DNA of 64,000 bases. Origin: Bacteroidales bacterium (GTDB lineage: Bacteria; Bacteroidota; Bacteroidia; Bacteroidales; UBA4417). Positions within the stretch are counted from its first letter, which is position 1; each line of letters starts with the position of its first letter. The position numbers were made by a program, and so were the translations under genes. The stretch spans positions 124,001-188,000 of the forward strand of contig JADJHD010000006.1 of assembly GCA_016707705.1 (NCBI GenBank), given 5' to 3'. The notes under the pieces are model-generated. The model worked only from the letters and a program-made list of their open reading frames with translations, made no database searches and was not told the DNA's origin. Positions 45,171-53,992 of this stretch are shown one piece after another.

Positions 45171-47399
45171 TTATTCTACCGTTATTTCATCTGCAAAAAT
45201 CCAGGCCTTGTAACCTGCACCGGCATGCCAGGCGGGAATCACAGCAACCGGAGTTGCTTCTACCTTAATATACCTTGCTTTTTCGTCCAGCGTTGCACTT
45301 ACATTAAAACGTCCGGATTCATCCTTTGTTGGGACTTCTGTGCTTAAATTCTTGATAATCCTGTAATTTATGCCATCATCAGAAACGGAAATTCTGACTG
45401 TTGCCGGCTTGAATATCCATGATGCCGTGGCTTCCATGAAGGAGATGCTGACTTTCTTCACCGGACTGACCTTGCCCAAATCAAGGGTAGCATCCAAAGG
45501 TACTCCGTTGAATCCGCTCCATCTTCCATCGGCAAAATCATTGCTGCCATTCATACCATCAGATAATCCGGAAGGACCGCCACCTGTATACTGAGGATCA
45601 GCAGCATTGGTGAGTGTGAGATTATGAACTGCCTTGCAATAGGAAGAACTGTATTCAAATCCCTCTCTTCCATCTGCCGAAACTGCCATGAACTTGAGCT
45701 CGGTGGATTTATCAATGCTGATGGGCATGCTGTATTTTGAAGAAGTCTGGCTCACCATGCTGCCATCCGCACTATAATATATGGTAGCTCCCGGATCATT
45801 CGAAACGAGTGAAACCTGCATGGATTCCTTGAAGCTGGCACTTCCGGGTTTGGCAGATGCAACAGGAAGTTGGAGATAAAGCCCGAACTCGGCAAGATTA
45901 GGCTCCAGCCTTGATTCTTCAATGACCAGCCTTACACGGCATGCGGTTACCGGATCAAATCGCAGCAATCGCTTGTATCCCACGGTTGTGCCTTTTGCAA
46001 CCTCTGTCCATTTTTCGTTGGAGAAAGCTTCCAGTCTGAATTTCTCGATTCTCTGTCCGTTCTGGATGGGTTCCTGCAAAAGCAAAACATCAAAGGTTTT
46101 ATCCGAACCAAGCTCAAATTCAAGAGTTCGGCTGTCATTATCCCGAAGTTGAAGATATGTGTCAATATTCTTGTCAAACAGACTCTGGAAGGATGCTCCG
46201 GGTTTGTTGGCATCATGCACCAATACAGCTTTGGAAGCCTTGTTATCTGCAAATATCTGGTCAATAGCCTTGCGCCAGACTTTCAGACTTGCAACATCAT
46301 TTTCATGGATCAACCCTCTCTTATCTGGAGGAATGTTCAGCAATAGCAGGGAGTTGCGGCCGACTGAGCTGAAGTAAATATCAAGCAGTTTCTCGGGTGT
46401 TTTAACCCTGTCGTTTTCTGATTCGTGCCAGAACCAGCCCGGACGAATGGAGACATCCACTTCTGAGGGATACCAGATGAGATTCTTTGCCTTACTGATT
46501 ACCTGCCTGCTTCCAAGGTCCTGAGCAGTCATATCACCTGCTGGAATAAAGCCTTCCTTTGTCTCAAGCTGCTGCGAACCGGCTGCAATGGCATCCTGAT
46601 CGGCAAGGTCAAGCGGCACAACACTCCACTCTGTTTCACGTCCGTAACCACTTTCTGTTCCAACCCATCTGACATCGGGGCCCATAATTGCAATCACAGC
46701 ATTGGGCTGAAGTTTCCGGATAAGCTTGTAATAAGATGCCCAGTCATAAATCTGTTTCTTTCCATTCGGACCTTCACCGCAGGCACCATCGAACCATACT
46801 TCAGCAATTGGACCATATTCAGTAAGCAGTTCTGTGAGCTGATTTCTGAAATGCTCATTGTATGCTTCGGATCCATAAGTCTTTTCATGCCGGTCCCAGG
46901 GCGAAAGATAAACTCCAAAACCCAGTCCCATCTCCTTGCAGGCATTGGCTACATCCCTTACTATATCTCCCTTGCCATTCATAAAAGGACTGGCAGCTAC
47001 GGTATGATCAGTGAACTTACTTGGCCATAGGCAGAATCCATCATGATGCTTGCAGGTGATGATAACACATTTGGAGCCTGCATCCTTGCAGACGCTTACC
47101 CACTGCCGTGCATCGAATTCAACAGGATTGAAGCGTGCAGCGTCTTCAGTTCCATGTCCCCATTCCTGATCGTAATAGGTGTTTAAGGTGAAGTGCAGGA
47201 AGGTGGTCAGTTCCATTTTCTGCCAGGTAAGTTGTCGTGCCGATGGATAAAGGTTGGCAGCTATGTTTACAACCTCTGCTTCACTGCTGTTCTCCGGCAC
47301 TTTAGCGAAATTGTGGAGCTCCGATTCCTGAGCTGAAATTCTGATTCCGGGCAATAATAATGTAGATAGAATAACTGCAATCGTAAATGACTTCATCAT
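45171..47399 (-). CDS. GH29-family alpha-L-fucosidase with discoidin domain
   Basis: 742 residues from the ATG at 47399; a GTG/ATG further up would add six residues, and the next ATG is directly adjacent. Signal peptide MMKSFTIAVILSTLLLPG ... ISAQ. The catalytic (beta/alpha)8 domain spans ~40-350 with GHGTEDAARFNP, KCVIITCKHHDGFCLWPSKF, GLGFGVYLSPWDRH, and the nucleophile Asp in IAEVWFDGACGEG (~204). Residues ~370-500 are an F5/8 type C-like domain, then a chitobiase C-terminal-like segment (GATIYYSADGSMVSQTSSKY) and a second discoidin-like domain (KVSISFMEATASWIFKP). It removes alpha-L-fucose from glycans. It lies upstream of the deiminase-fold gene with 3 bp between them. Confidence 0.92.
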   Translation of the reverse strand: MMKSFTIAVILSTLLLPGIRISAQESELHNFAKVPENSSEAEVVNIAANLYPSARQLTWQKMELTTFLHFTLNTYYDQEWGHGTEDAARFNPVEFDARQWVSVCKDAGSKCVIITCKHHDGFCLWPSKFTDHTVAASPFMNGKGDIVRDVANACKEMGLGFGVYLSPWDRHEKTYGSEAYNEHFRNQLTELLTEYGPIAEVWFDGACGEGPNGKKQIYDWASYYKLIRKLQPNAVIAIMGPDVRWVGTESGYGRETEWSVVPLDLADQDAIAAGSQQLETKEGFIPAGDMTAQDLGSRQVISKAKNLIWYPSEVDVSIRPGWFWHESENDRVKTPEKLLDIYFSSVGRNSLLLLNIPPDKRGLIHENDVASLKVWRKAIDQIFADNKASKAVLVHDANKPGASFQSLFDKNIDTYLQLRDNDSRTLEFELGSDKTFDVLLLQEPIQNGQRIEKFRLEAFSNEKWTEVAKGTTVGYKRLLRFDPVTACRVRLVIEESRLEPNLAEFGLYLQLPVASAKPGSASFKESMQVSLVSNDPGATIYYSADGSMVSQTSSKYSMPISIDKSTELKFMAVSADGREGFEYSSSYCKAVHNLTLTNAADPQYTGGGPSGLSDGMNGSNDFADGRWSGFNGVPLDATLDLGKVSPVKKVSISFMEATASWIFKPATVRISVSDDGINYRIIKNLSTEVPTKDESGRFNVSATLDEKARYIKVEATPVAVIPAWHAGAGYKAWIFADEITVE

Positions 47400-47438
47400 A
47401 ATTGGGAAGTTGGACATTGAAAGGTGGATTGGATGAGT

Positions 47439-48629
47439 TTAGTTAAGGCTCTTTATTGCCGAGGCAATGATTTCACAGGCCTGTTCTATTTGTTCTGTTG
47501 TAATGGTCAGAGGCGGGGCTATGCGAACTGAGCAGTTGTTGAAAAGGAACCAGTCCAGGATTAATCCCTCTTGCAGGCAATAATCAATGATGGCGGTTAC
47601 TCGTTCGAAACTTCCGACTTCTAAAGCGATCAGCAAGCCGGCGGATCTGAAATCGGTCACTCCGGACAAATTGCCAAGTTTTTCCCTGAAGATATCAGCT
47701 TTTGATATTGCAGTCTGTGCAAGATTTTCATCCAGAATTACCTCCAGATTAGCCAGGGCTCCGGCACAACAAACAGGATTCCCGCCGAAGGTTGTGATAT
47801 GTCCGAGTATAGGGTCATGGCTTAGGCAGGACATAATTTCATTCGAAGAGACAAAAGCCCCGATCGGGAGTCCTCCTCCCATACCCTTCGCCATGAGCAA
47901 AATATCCGGGATTATTCCCAAGCCCTGAAATGCAAATAGATTTCCGGTTCTTCCAAAACCTGACTGAATCTCGTCAAAAATCAAAAGAGTACCTGTTTCA
48001 CTGCATCGTTTTCTGAGTGCAAGCAGGTATTCTTTACTTGCTGCAATTACTCCTGCTTCACCCTGAATAGGTTCAATAAATACGCAGGCAGTTTTTTCAG
48101 TGATTTCAGCCAGATCTTCGGTCCTGTTAATGCTGATATGCTTTATTCCCGGCAGAAGAGGGTAGAATGGTTTCTTCAGGACATCATCACCCATAATGCT
48201 TAGACTGCCATGGGTTCCGCCATGATAGGCATTGTGAAAGGCAATCACTTCTGAGCGTCCGTTGTATCGTTTCGCCAGTTTCATGGCCCCTTCAACAGCC
48301 TCACTGCCGCTGTTTACGAAGTATGTACTGGATAATGTTTCAGGAAGAAGTTCTGCCAGTCGGGCTGCAAGCTTAACCTGCGGTGATTGCACGTATTCCC
48401 CATAAACCATCAGGTGAAGATAGTGGTCCAGCTGATCCTTGATTGCATTGATTACCTTAGGATGCCGGTGTCCGGTATTGCTTACGGAAATGCCCGAAAT
48501 AAGGTCAATGTATTTTTTGCCCTCAGCTGAAAAAAGGTAGATGCCTTCAGCTTTTTCAATTTCAAGTCCGATGGGAGTGGGGCTTGTCTGAGCAAGGTTT
48601 TTCAGGAATAATTGCCGGTTGGTAAGCAT
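47439..48629 (-). CDS. Class III PLP-dependent aminotransferase
   Basis: 396 residues. Fold-type I class III motifs: NSGSEAVEGAMKLAKRYNGR, AYHGGTHGSLSIMG, CVFIEPIQGEAGVI, LIFDEIQSGFGRTG, and the PLP Lys in LLMAKGMGGGLPIGAF. Length and layout fit acetylornithine/4-aminobutyrate-type transaminases; the exact substrate cannot be fixed, and no arg genes are near. No signal peptide. It is the first of a minus-strand run that continues into GH29, though the 39-bp gap allows either co-transcription or separate promoters. Confidence 0.9.
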   Translation of the reverse strand: MLTNRQLFLKNLAQTSPTPIGLEIEKAEGIYLFSAEGKKYIDLISGISVSNTGHRHPKVINAIKDQLDHYLHLMVYGEYVQSPQVKLAARLAELLPETLSSTYFVNSGSEAVEGAMKLAKRYNGRSEVIAFHNAYHGGTHGSLSIMGDDVLKKPFYPLLPGIKHISINRTEDLAEITEKTACVFIEPIQGEAGVIAASKEYLLALRKRCSETGTLLIFDEIQSGFGRTGNLFAFQGLGIIPDILLMAKGMGGGLPIGAFVSSNEIMSCLSHDPILGHITTFGGNPVCCAGALANLEVILDENLAQTAISKADIFREKLGNLSGVTDFRSAGLLIALEVGSFERVTAIIDYCLQEGLILDWFLFNNCSVRIAPPLTITTEQIEQACEIIASAIKSLN

Positions 48630-48842
48630 TGCAGGATGTATTGTCTACTGCAAAGGTAAGCCTTTACGCTAAAAATTCTTAAAATCTTGCCAGCGCATGG
48701 TTTTCTCCTTATAATTGCCATCCCGCACATGTGAGCAGTTTTTTGCCAGTTTCTCGATATTTTCAGTAAATTGCTTGCATCCAATAAATTGATAATTCAA
48801 TTATGGAGTGGTAAGAGTTGTTTGAAAGTGTGAACTTAAGAG

Positions 48843-49652
48843 ATGAAAGATAAAGTAGTAATTGTCACAGGTGCTTCTTCCGGAATTGGCCGGTCGCTGG
48901 CTCTTGTTTATGGTGAAAGGGGCAGTAAAGTTGTGATTGCTGCCAGGGATACGGAGAAACTTGCTGAGGTTGAGGCTGAGCTTCGCAAAATGGGTGTTGA
49001 AGCGCTTGCTGTTCAAACGGATGTGAGTCTCGAATCTGATTGCAGGAAACTCATTGATCAAACGGTTTCACGGTTTGGTAAAATCGATATTCTGATAAAT
49101 AATGCCGGTATCAGTATGAGGGCGATCTTCAGGGATCTGGACCTTCAGGTGATGCACCGGCTGATGAATACCAATTTTTGGGGCACGGTTTATTGTACCA
49201 AATATGCTTTGCCCTATTTGCTTGAATCTAAAGGTACTGTTGTAGGCGTGATTTCTGTAGCAGGACATATAGGTTTACCCGGAAGAACCGGTTATTCCGC
49301 ATCCAAATTTGCTGTCCGGGGTTTTCTGGACACACTCAGGGTTGAGAACCTGAAAACAGGATTGAAGGTTTTGGTTGTCGCACCAGGTTTTACTTCCTCC
49401 AATATCAGGAGAGCTGCATTGAATGCTGATGGAAAGCCTCAGGGAGAAACGCCGAGGAACGAAAGTTCCATGATGAGTCCCGACAAGGTTGCGCGGAGAA
49501 TCTACAGGGCTGTCAGATTTCATCGTCGCCAGCTGATTCTTACCTTTATGGAAGGTAAACTGGCTGTTCTGCTGAAACAATGGTTCCCACGGCTTGTCGA
49601 CTGGCAAACCTACAGCCAGATGGCCAAGGAGCATGATTCGCCTTTTAAGTGA
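48843..49652 (+). CDS. Short-chain dehydrogenase/reductase
   Basis: 269 residues. Rossmann glycine motif VTGASSGIGRSLAL (~8-21), NNAG in ILINNAGISMRA, catalytic Ser in VISVAGHIGLPG, and Tyr-Lys in GYSASKFAVRGFLD. An Arg after the second strand (AARDTEKL) favours NADP(H). The C-terminal 60 residues (RRIYRAVRFHRRQLILTFME) are like DHRS7-type SDRs that act on lipids or steroids. Substrate unknown. It diverges from the aminotransferase gene. Confidence 0.9.
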   Translation: MKDKVVIVTGASSGIGRSLALVYGERGSKVVIAARDTEKLAEVEAELRKMGVEALAVQTDVSLESDCRKLIDQTVSRFGKIDILINNAGISMRAIFRDLDLQVMHRLMNTNFWGTVYCTKYALPYLLESKGTVVGVISVAGHIGLPGRTGYSASKFAVRGFLDTLRVENLKTGLKVLVVAPGFTSSNIRRAALNADGKPQGETPRNESSMMSPDKVARRIYRAVRFHRRQLILTFMEGKLAVLLKQWFPRLVDWQTYSQMAKEHDSPFK

Positions 49653-49851
49653 GAAAAAGTACCAATCGCATATTTTATTGCCTATATTTATACGATGTTT
49701 CGATGATTACTTAATAGGTATTTACTGCAAAAAATTACCCGCAGTATTATTGTAGCAGAGATCAGATGTTTTTATAATCAAGCATTTTCTTCCGGCTTGA
49801 TTAATAGGCGGTTAATAAAGAAGGATTTGAAAAGATAAAAAAGGTATTAAG

Positions 49852-50283
49852 ATGGAATTAAAGATTGAAATCAGCAATGGACTGAGTATTCTTCCATTTC
49901 GTTGCTCCACTGAGGTGGTCAGGGGGATTTTTGGTGAACCTGAAGAAACAGAAGAACTTGACAATGCCTGTGATGGCTCATTGGAGAGCATCGCATGGAA
50001 TTATGATGAAAAGGGACTTATTTTCTTTTTTGATGTCACATCCATGGAGCCGAGTCTCTCTACTATTGAGACCGACAATCAGGATGCTGAACTTTTTGGT
50101 GAGAAGTTATTCAAACTGAAAAGGGAGGAACTTATCAATTTAATGAAATCCAAAGGCTTTGGTGAATTTGAGGAGGAGGAAGAGACCTGGGGTGAGAGCC
50201 GTCTTACCTATGAGGAAGCCCAGATCGATTTCTACTTCAACGACCAGGATCTCAGCCTCGTTAGCTGGAGCTGCTTCGAATAG
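49852..50283 (+). CDS. Acidic cytoplasmic protein of unknown function
   Basis: 143 residues, strongly acidic, without signal peptide or membrane segment. Visible pieces are VVRGIFGEPEETEELDN, IAWNYDEKGLIFFFDVTSME, and GFGEFEEEEETWGESRLTYE; the C-terminus is DLSLVSWSCFE. The fold looks alpha/beta and could be of the SMI1/immunity-like type, but I do not recognise it. It is a stand-alone gene ending in repeat mosaic 6. Confidence 0.7.
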   Translation: MELKIEISNGLSILPFRCSTEVVRGIFGEPEETEELDNACDGSLESIAWNYDEKGLIFFFDVTSMEPSLSTIETDNQDAELFGEKLFKLKREELINLMKSKGFGEFEEEEETWGESRLTYEEAQIDFYFNDQDLSLVSWSCFE

Positions 50284-50685
50284 GGGATTAGTTGTTAGTA
50301 TTTAGTTGTTAGAGCGTCAATTCTAAATTTTCGTGCTTTCTAAAGTTCTGGTTCTGGATTTTGCAAGTAGCAGAAAATAGAACACGAATCCGCCAGCTGG
50401 CGGACTGATGCGACTGATTTACACTGATTAAGAAATTTCCCTCCGCCAGCTGACGGACGAATCTTGAAATTCTCACATCCTCACATCCTCACATCTCCAC
50501 ATCTCCCTAAACCCCAAGTCTCCCAAGAAATCCGCAAATCCATCCGCCAGCCTGCGGACAAATCCTTAATCCGCAACCCGCAATCCGCAATCCGAAATAA
50601 CTCGTCTACTGCATCCCTAATTCCCCCCCCCCCCTCCCCGTCCCCTTGTCCCCAAGTCCCCTTGTCTCTATAACGGAGCCTGAAA
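50284..50685. repeat. Intergenic repeat mosaic 6
   Basis: TTAGTTGTTAGTATTTAGTT units next to the stop codon, GTAGCAGAAAATAGAACACG, three palindromes (CCGCCAGCTGGCGGA near 50390, CCGCCAGCTGACGGA near 50443, CCGCCAGCCTGCGGA near 50542), CACATCCTCACATCTC units, AATCCGCAACCCGCAATCCG units, and a C-run of about 13 near 50623 followed by CCCCGTCCCCTTGTCCCC. No gene. Confidence 0.85.
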
Positions 50686-51594
50686 TCATCCCCTATTATA
50701 GAGCGGGTGGTGCGACAAAATAGCATCTCTTAAATACTCCCGGCTTAGGTGAGTGTAAATCTCGGTGGTGGTAATACTTTCATGACCCAGCATTTCCTGC
50801 ACGGCGCGAAGGTCGGCACCATTTTCAACAAGGTGGGTGGCAAAGGAATGCCGAAGAGTGTGCGGACTCAGTTTCTTTTTGATGCCGGCTTTAATGGCAA
50901 GTCCCTTTAGAATGGTGAACACCATTACACGGGTTAAATGGCTGCCCCTTCGGTTAAGGAAGACGAAATCTTCTTCCCCTTTTTTGATTTCAATATGGCA
51001 TCTGATATCATGCAGGTAGAGGGAAATCTGCTTCAGGGCCTGGTTTCCTGCCGGGACTAGTCTCTCTTTATCGCCCTTGCCTGTGACCCTTATAAATCCA
51101 TCATTGAAATATAGATTGCTGATTTTCAGGTTTACCAGCTCCGAAACCCGGAGACCACAGCTGTACATGGTTTCGATGATAGCCTTGTTTCGTTCTCCTT
51201 CAGGAGTTGAACGATCGATAGCTGCCAATAGCCGCTCAATCTCATTGATGGAAAGTACTTCAGGCAACTTCCTTCCAAGTCGAGGGGATTCCAACAGTTC
51301 TGTAGGATCGCTGTTGACCGTGTTTTCAATCAGCAGGTAGCGATAGAAAGCTCTGATGCCTGAAATGATTCGCATCTGGGAGCGGGCAGAGAGATTCTTA
51401 ATGGCAAGCCATTTCAGGAACTCCTCCAGGTCAGAAAGGACAATATCTCCGGGTTGTTTTCCGGCTTTAACTTCCTCAATATATTCCGTAAAAGTATCCA
51501 GGTCATGAAGGTATGCCTCTATCGAATTTCCTGAAAGTGATTTTTCAAGTCGAAGGTAGGATTGAAAGCCACGCCTGTAGGATTCCCATATCAT
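50686..51594 (-). CDS. xerD: Tyrosine site-specific recombinase, XerD type
   Basis: 302 residues, the usual Xer length. N-terminal SAM-like core-binding domain (~1-95; FQSYLRLEKSLSGNSIEAYL). Catalytic set: Arg in MYSCGLRVSELVNL, Lys in RVTGKGDKERLVPAG, HxxR in HTLRHSFATHLVENG, His in LGHESITTT, and nucleophile Tyr in EIYTHLSREYL. Chromosome dimer resolution at dif during division is the expected role. It is a single gene 15 bp downstream of the T9SS protein gene on the same strand, and lacks the extra helix typical of integron integrases. Confidence 0.92.
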   Translation of the reverse strand: MIWESYRRGFQSYLRLEKSLSGNSIEAYLHDLDTFTEYIEEVKAGKQPGDIVLSDLEEFLKWLAIKNLSARSQMRIISGIRAFYRYLLIENTVNSDPTELLESPRLGRKLPEVLSINEIERLLAAIDRSTPEGERNKAIIETMYSCGLRVSELVNLKISNLYFNDGFIRVTGKGDKERLVPAGNQALKQISLYLHDIRCHIEIKKGEEDFVFLNRRGSHLTRVMVFTILKGLAIKAGIKKKLSPHTLRHSFATHLVENGADLRAVQEMLGHESITTTEIYTHLSREYLRDAILSHHPLYNRG

Positions 51595-51609
51595 ATGGGC
51601 AAAGATAAG

Positions 51610-53124
51610 TCATCGCCGGATTTTACCCGCGAAAACTTCACCGTTCCTGTCGATAATCCTGTAAGCATAAACAGCGGGCGTCAGGTCTACAAGATCAATG
51701 ATTTGATGGAGCTGAGTCAATATCAGCCGGCTAATCAGTCTTCCGGATAAATCAAATATCTGCATTGAAGCAGGCAAACTTATTTTATCCGGTAAAACAA
51801 TACTGACAGTCCCGGATGTAGGATTTGGGAAAATAGTAATGCTTTCCTGCTTTACTCTTTCGGCAATGCCAACTTGCTGAAGTGAATCACAGTCCATTGG
51901 ACTCCCCCAGATTTCGCTTCCTTTCTTATAGTATACAAGCTGATTTTGAATGTGAGTGAAGCCTCCATCATAACACCAGTAATAAGGTCCTCCCAATCCA
52001 CTGATATACTGCTGCTCAATCGGGCAGCCCGAAAACACAGGATAGGTCCAGCAGTTGTCCTGTGCAATCAGTGCAGTATTTTGATCATCAAAACTTCTGA
52101 CGGCATGACCATTAAATAGGTACATCCGCGAAGAATAAGCCCTGAAAGGAGCATATGCAGAGTCAATTATGGTTTCAAGAGGCATGCATGCCATGCCAGC
52201 ATTGTTGAGCTGATTGAAATGTATGGTTTCTGCCCGAATCCCGGAACTGTAGCTGACTTGATTAGAATCCGACAAAGGAAAACTGACTGATTCTGACCTG
52301 CATTCCTGATAGGTGTACCGGATTGAATCGGAAGATGAAAACACTTCCTTGTCAGTTACTATTCTGATGGTGCTGATGGTTGTATTTCTGTATTGAGGCG
52401 TCATTTCGTTGTACAGAATGTGAAACTCATCTCCAATTTCATAGTTGTATACTTCGGCGAAGGTAAGATTGGTTTCTCCGGCTGCAGGGTTGGTGAATCC
52501 ATAAATATCATAGAAATAAGCTGCCCCTTCAAAAGTGTCAAACCTGGGTAATCTGATCAATCCATAATTCTTGCTTAGAAGCAGGACTTCATTGTTTATC
52601 GGATCGATAACAATATTTCCGGATTCATCCTTCCTCTGTAGGCTGATCTCCTTCACCGAATCCGAGAGTCCCAGAAAGTCTGAATAATAGGTTTGGGTGA
52701 GTGTTGCTTCCAGGTAATCCGGACTGTAGCGATACTTGTAAATTTGCCATGTGTCACCTGGACCGGCAAGGCCTTTTATTGAGAAAATTCCTGAAGAGTC
52801 TGTTGCTGACAATGGGTAAATGGCAAAGTTGAAACTTCCATCAGCCTTCTCAAAAACCTGCTGGCCCAGCCATGAGTTCCCATTCACAGTCCAGCATGAT
52901 GAGTCTGCAGGCCTGAGTTGTCTGAAACCATAGTAGTAAACTAAATCTCCCGCTGAAACAACTGAGTCAATCCGGATTGCAATTATATCTGAAGAAATTG
53001 CATTCAGGAAATAGCTTTCACCTTGCGTTCGAATTGCTTTGTATTCCTGTGCTTTCAGGAAGAATGGGGATAAGAATGTAATGGAAATCAGCAGTAAAAC
53101 AAATGAAGTAACGATTGTTTTCAT
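51610..53124 (-). CDS. Secreted protein of unknown function with T9SS sorting domain
   Basis: 504 residues. Signal peptide MKTIVTSFVLLLISITFLSP followed by FFLKAQ. The body is beta-rich without recognised catalytic motifs (GDTWQIYKYRYSPDYLEATL; EVYNYEIGDEFHILYNEMTP). Residues ~425-504 are the T9SS domain (TIFPNPTSGTVSIVLPDK ... AVYAYRIIDRNGEVF). It precedes xerD on the same strand. Function unknown. Confidence 0.8.
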   Translation of the reverse strand: MKTIVTSFVLLLISITFLSPFFLKAQEYKAIRTQGESYFLNAISSDIIAIRIDSVVSAGDLVYYYGFRQLRPADSSCWTVNGNSWLGQQVFEKADGSFNFAIYPLSATDSSGIFSIKGLAGPGDTWQIYKYRYSPDYLEATLTQTYYSDFLGLSDSVKEISLQRKDESGNIVIDPINNEVLLLSKNYGLIRLPRFDTFEGAAYFYDIYGFTNPAAGETNLTFAEVYNYEIGDEFHILYNEMTPQYRNTTISTIRIVTDKEVFSSSDSIRYTYQECRSESVSFPLSDSNQVSYSSGIRAETIHFNQLNNAGMACMPLETIIDSAYAPFRAYSSRMYLFNGHAVRSFDDQNTALIAQDNCWTYPVFSGCPIEQQYISGLGGPYYWCYDGGFTHIQNQLVYYKKGSEIWGSPMDCDSLQQVGIAERVKQESITIFPNPTSGTVSIVLPDKISLPASMQIFDLSGRLISRLILTQLHQIIDLVDLTPAVYAYRIIDRNGEVFAGKIRR

Positions 53125-53410
53125 ACTTGCTTAGATTTTGTAAGTTAATAAGAAAATGATTCATTATCAGCTTAATAGATACTAACAAAGTAACGATTTC
53201 TGGGAGCCTTTTGCATTTATTATCGATGAAGGCTAATAAATAAACGATGAAACTGCATTTGCAAAAGCCAACATAAATATGGCTATTTTTGCATACTTAT
53301 CTGCTGCTGGCGGTTTGAGCCTGAAGCAACAGATTCAATAACAGTTGTGTACACCTTTTCAGGAACTTGCGAGAAAATTGAAGAATTTTTAAATTTTATT
53401 TTCAATCATG
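53125..53410. other. Intergenic region upstream of the rpmG operon; no gene seen
   Basis: No rpmB (ribosomal protein L28) reading frame is present, although rpmB commonly precedes rpmG in Bacteroidota. The region is AT-rich and separates divergent genes. Confidence 0.5.
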
Positions 53411-53442
53411 TTGGTAATATTCAGAAGAAATTTATAATTTTG
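53411..53442 (+). promoter_or_regulatory. Bacteroidota-type promoter of rpmG
   Basis: TTG at 53411-53413 (-33), a 21-nt spacer, then TAATTTTG at 53435-53442, an exact TAnnTTTG -7 box. The start codon of rpmG is 30 bp further. This is the clearest promoter in the window. Confidence 0.75.
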
Positions 53443-53471
53443 CACCCCTGAAATAAAAATGCTTTAATACA

Positions 53472-53660
53472 ATGGCTAAGAAATCAAAAGAAGCTCGCGT
53501 CCAGGTGATCATGGAATGCACTGAGCATAAAACCAGCGGCATGCCCGGTACTTCGCGCTATATCACCGTGAAGAACAAGAAAAATACTCCCGAGCGCCTC
53601 GAGCTGAAGAAATACAACAGAATCCTGAAGAAAGTCACTGTTCACCGCGAAATTAAATAA
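53472..53660 (+). CDS. rpmG: Ribosomal protein bL33
   Basis: 62 residues, the usual Bacteroidota length. Motifs: RVQVIMECTEHKT, GTSRYITVKNKKNTPERLEL, KKYNRILKKVTVHREIK. The Cys pattern of the zinc-binding form is reduced to one Cys, as in zinc-independent L33. A component of the large subunit. It is followed after 9 bp by the DUF4295 gene. Confidence 0.97.
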   Translation: MAKKSKEARVQVIMECTEHKTSGMPGTSRYITVKNKKNTPERLELKKYNRILKKVTVHREIK

Positions 53661-53669
53661 CAATAAGCC

Positions 53670-53822
53670 ATGGCAAAGAAAGTAGTTGCAACCCTGCAAA
53701 AATCCGGAAAAGACTTCGCAAAAGTAATCCGCATGGTTAAGTCGCCAAAAACAGGTGCTTATACCTTTAAAGAATCGATCGTTCCCAATGACCAGGTAAA
53801 AGACTTCCTGGCAAAAAACTAA
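53670..53822 (+). CDS. DUF4295 small protein
   Basis: 50 residues (MAKKVVATLQKSGKDFAKVI ... VPNDQVKDFLAKN). This tiny basic protein is characteristic of Bacteroidota and regularly sits between rpmG and ftsY, probably as a ribosome-associated component. It is co-transcribed with rpmG. A terminator-like hairpin follows. Confidence 0.93.
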   Translation: MAKKVVATLQKSGKDFAKVIRMVKSPKTGAYTFKESIVPNDQVKDFLAKN

Positions 53823-53846
53823 GATAAATCCAGTGGTTATTGAGAA

Positions 53847-53880
53847 GGCTTTTTCTTACGGGAAAAAGCTTTTTCTGTTT
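53847..53880 (+). terminator. Rho-independent terminator after rpmG-DUF4295
   Basis: GGCTTTTTC (53847-53855) pairs with GAAAAAGCT (53862-53870, one G-T pair) around a 6-nt loop, followed by TTTTCTGTTT. Confidence 0.7.
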
Positions 53881-53935
53881 CTGATTGTCCGCCATCCGGC
53901 GGATGGATATTCTCCTTCCTACTGCTCAATTAGCT

Positions 53936-53943
53936 TACCTTTG
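53936..53943 (+). promoter_or_regulatory. Candidate -7 box upstream of ftsY
   Basis: TACCTTTG matches TAnnTTTG about 50 bp before the ftsY start and after the terminator, but no TTG is found at the expected -33 distance. Confidence 0.4.
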
Positions 53944-53992
53944 AATCCTGATAGTAGCCAAAGTTCTCTGATTTAACCTATAACTCTTCAAC

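Noticed and set aside
50686..51594. Integron integrase that could serve the cassette-like region
   Set aside because: The protein has the length and motifs of a housekeeping XerD and no sign of the IntI-specific insertion; it also lies 24 kb from the cassette-like region.
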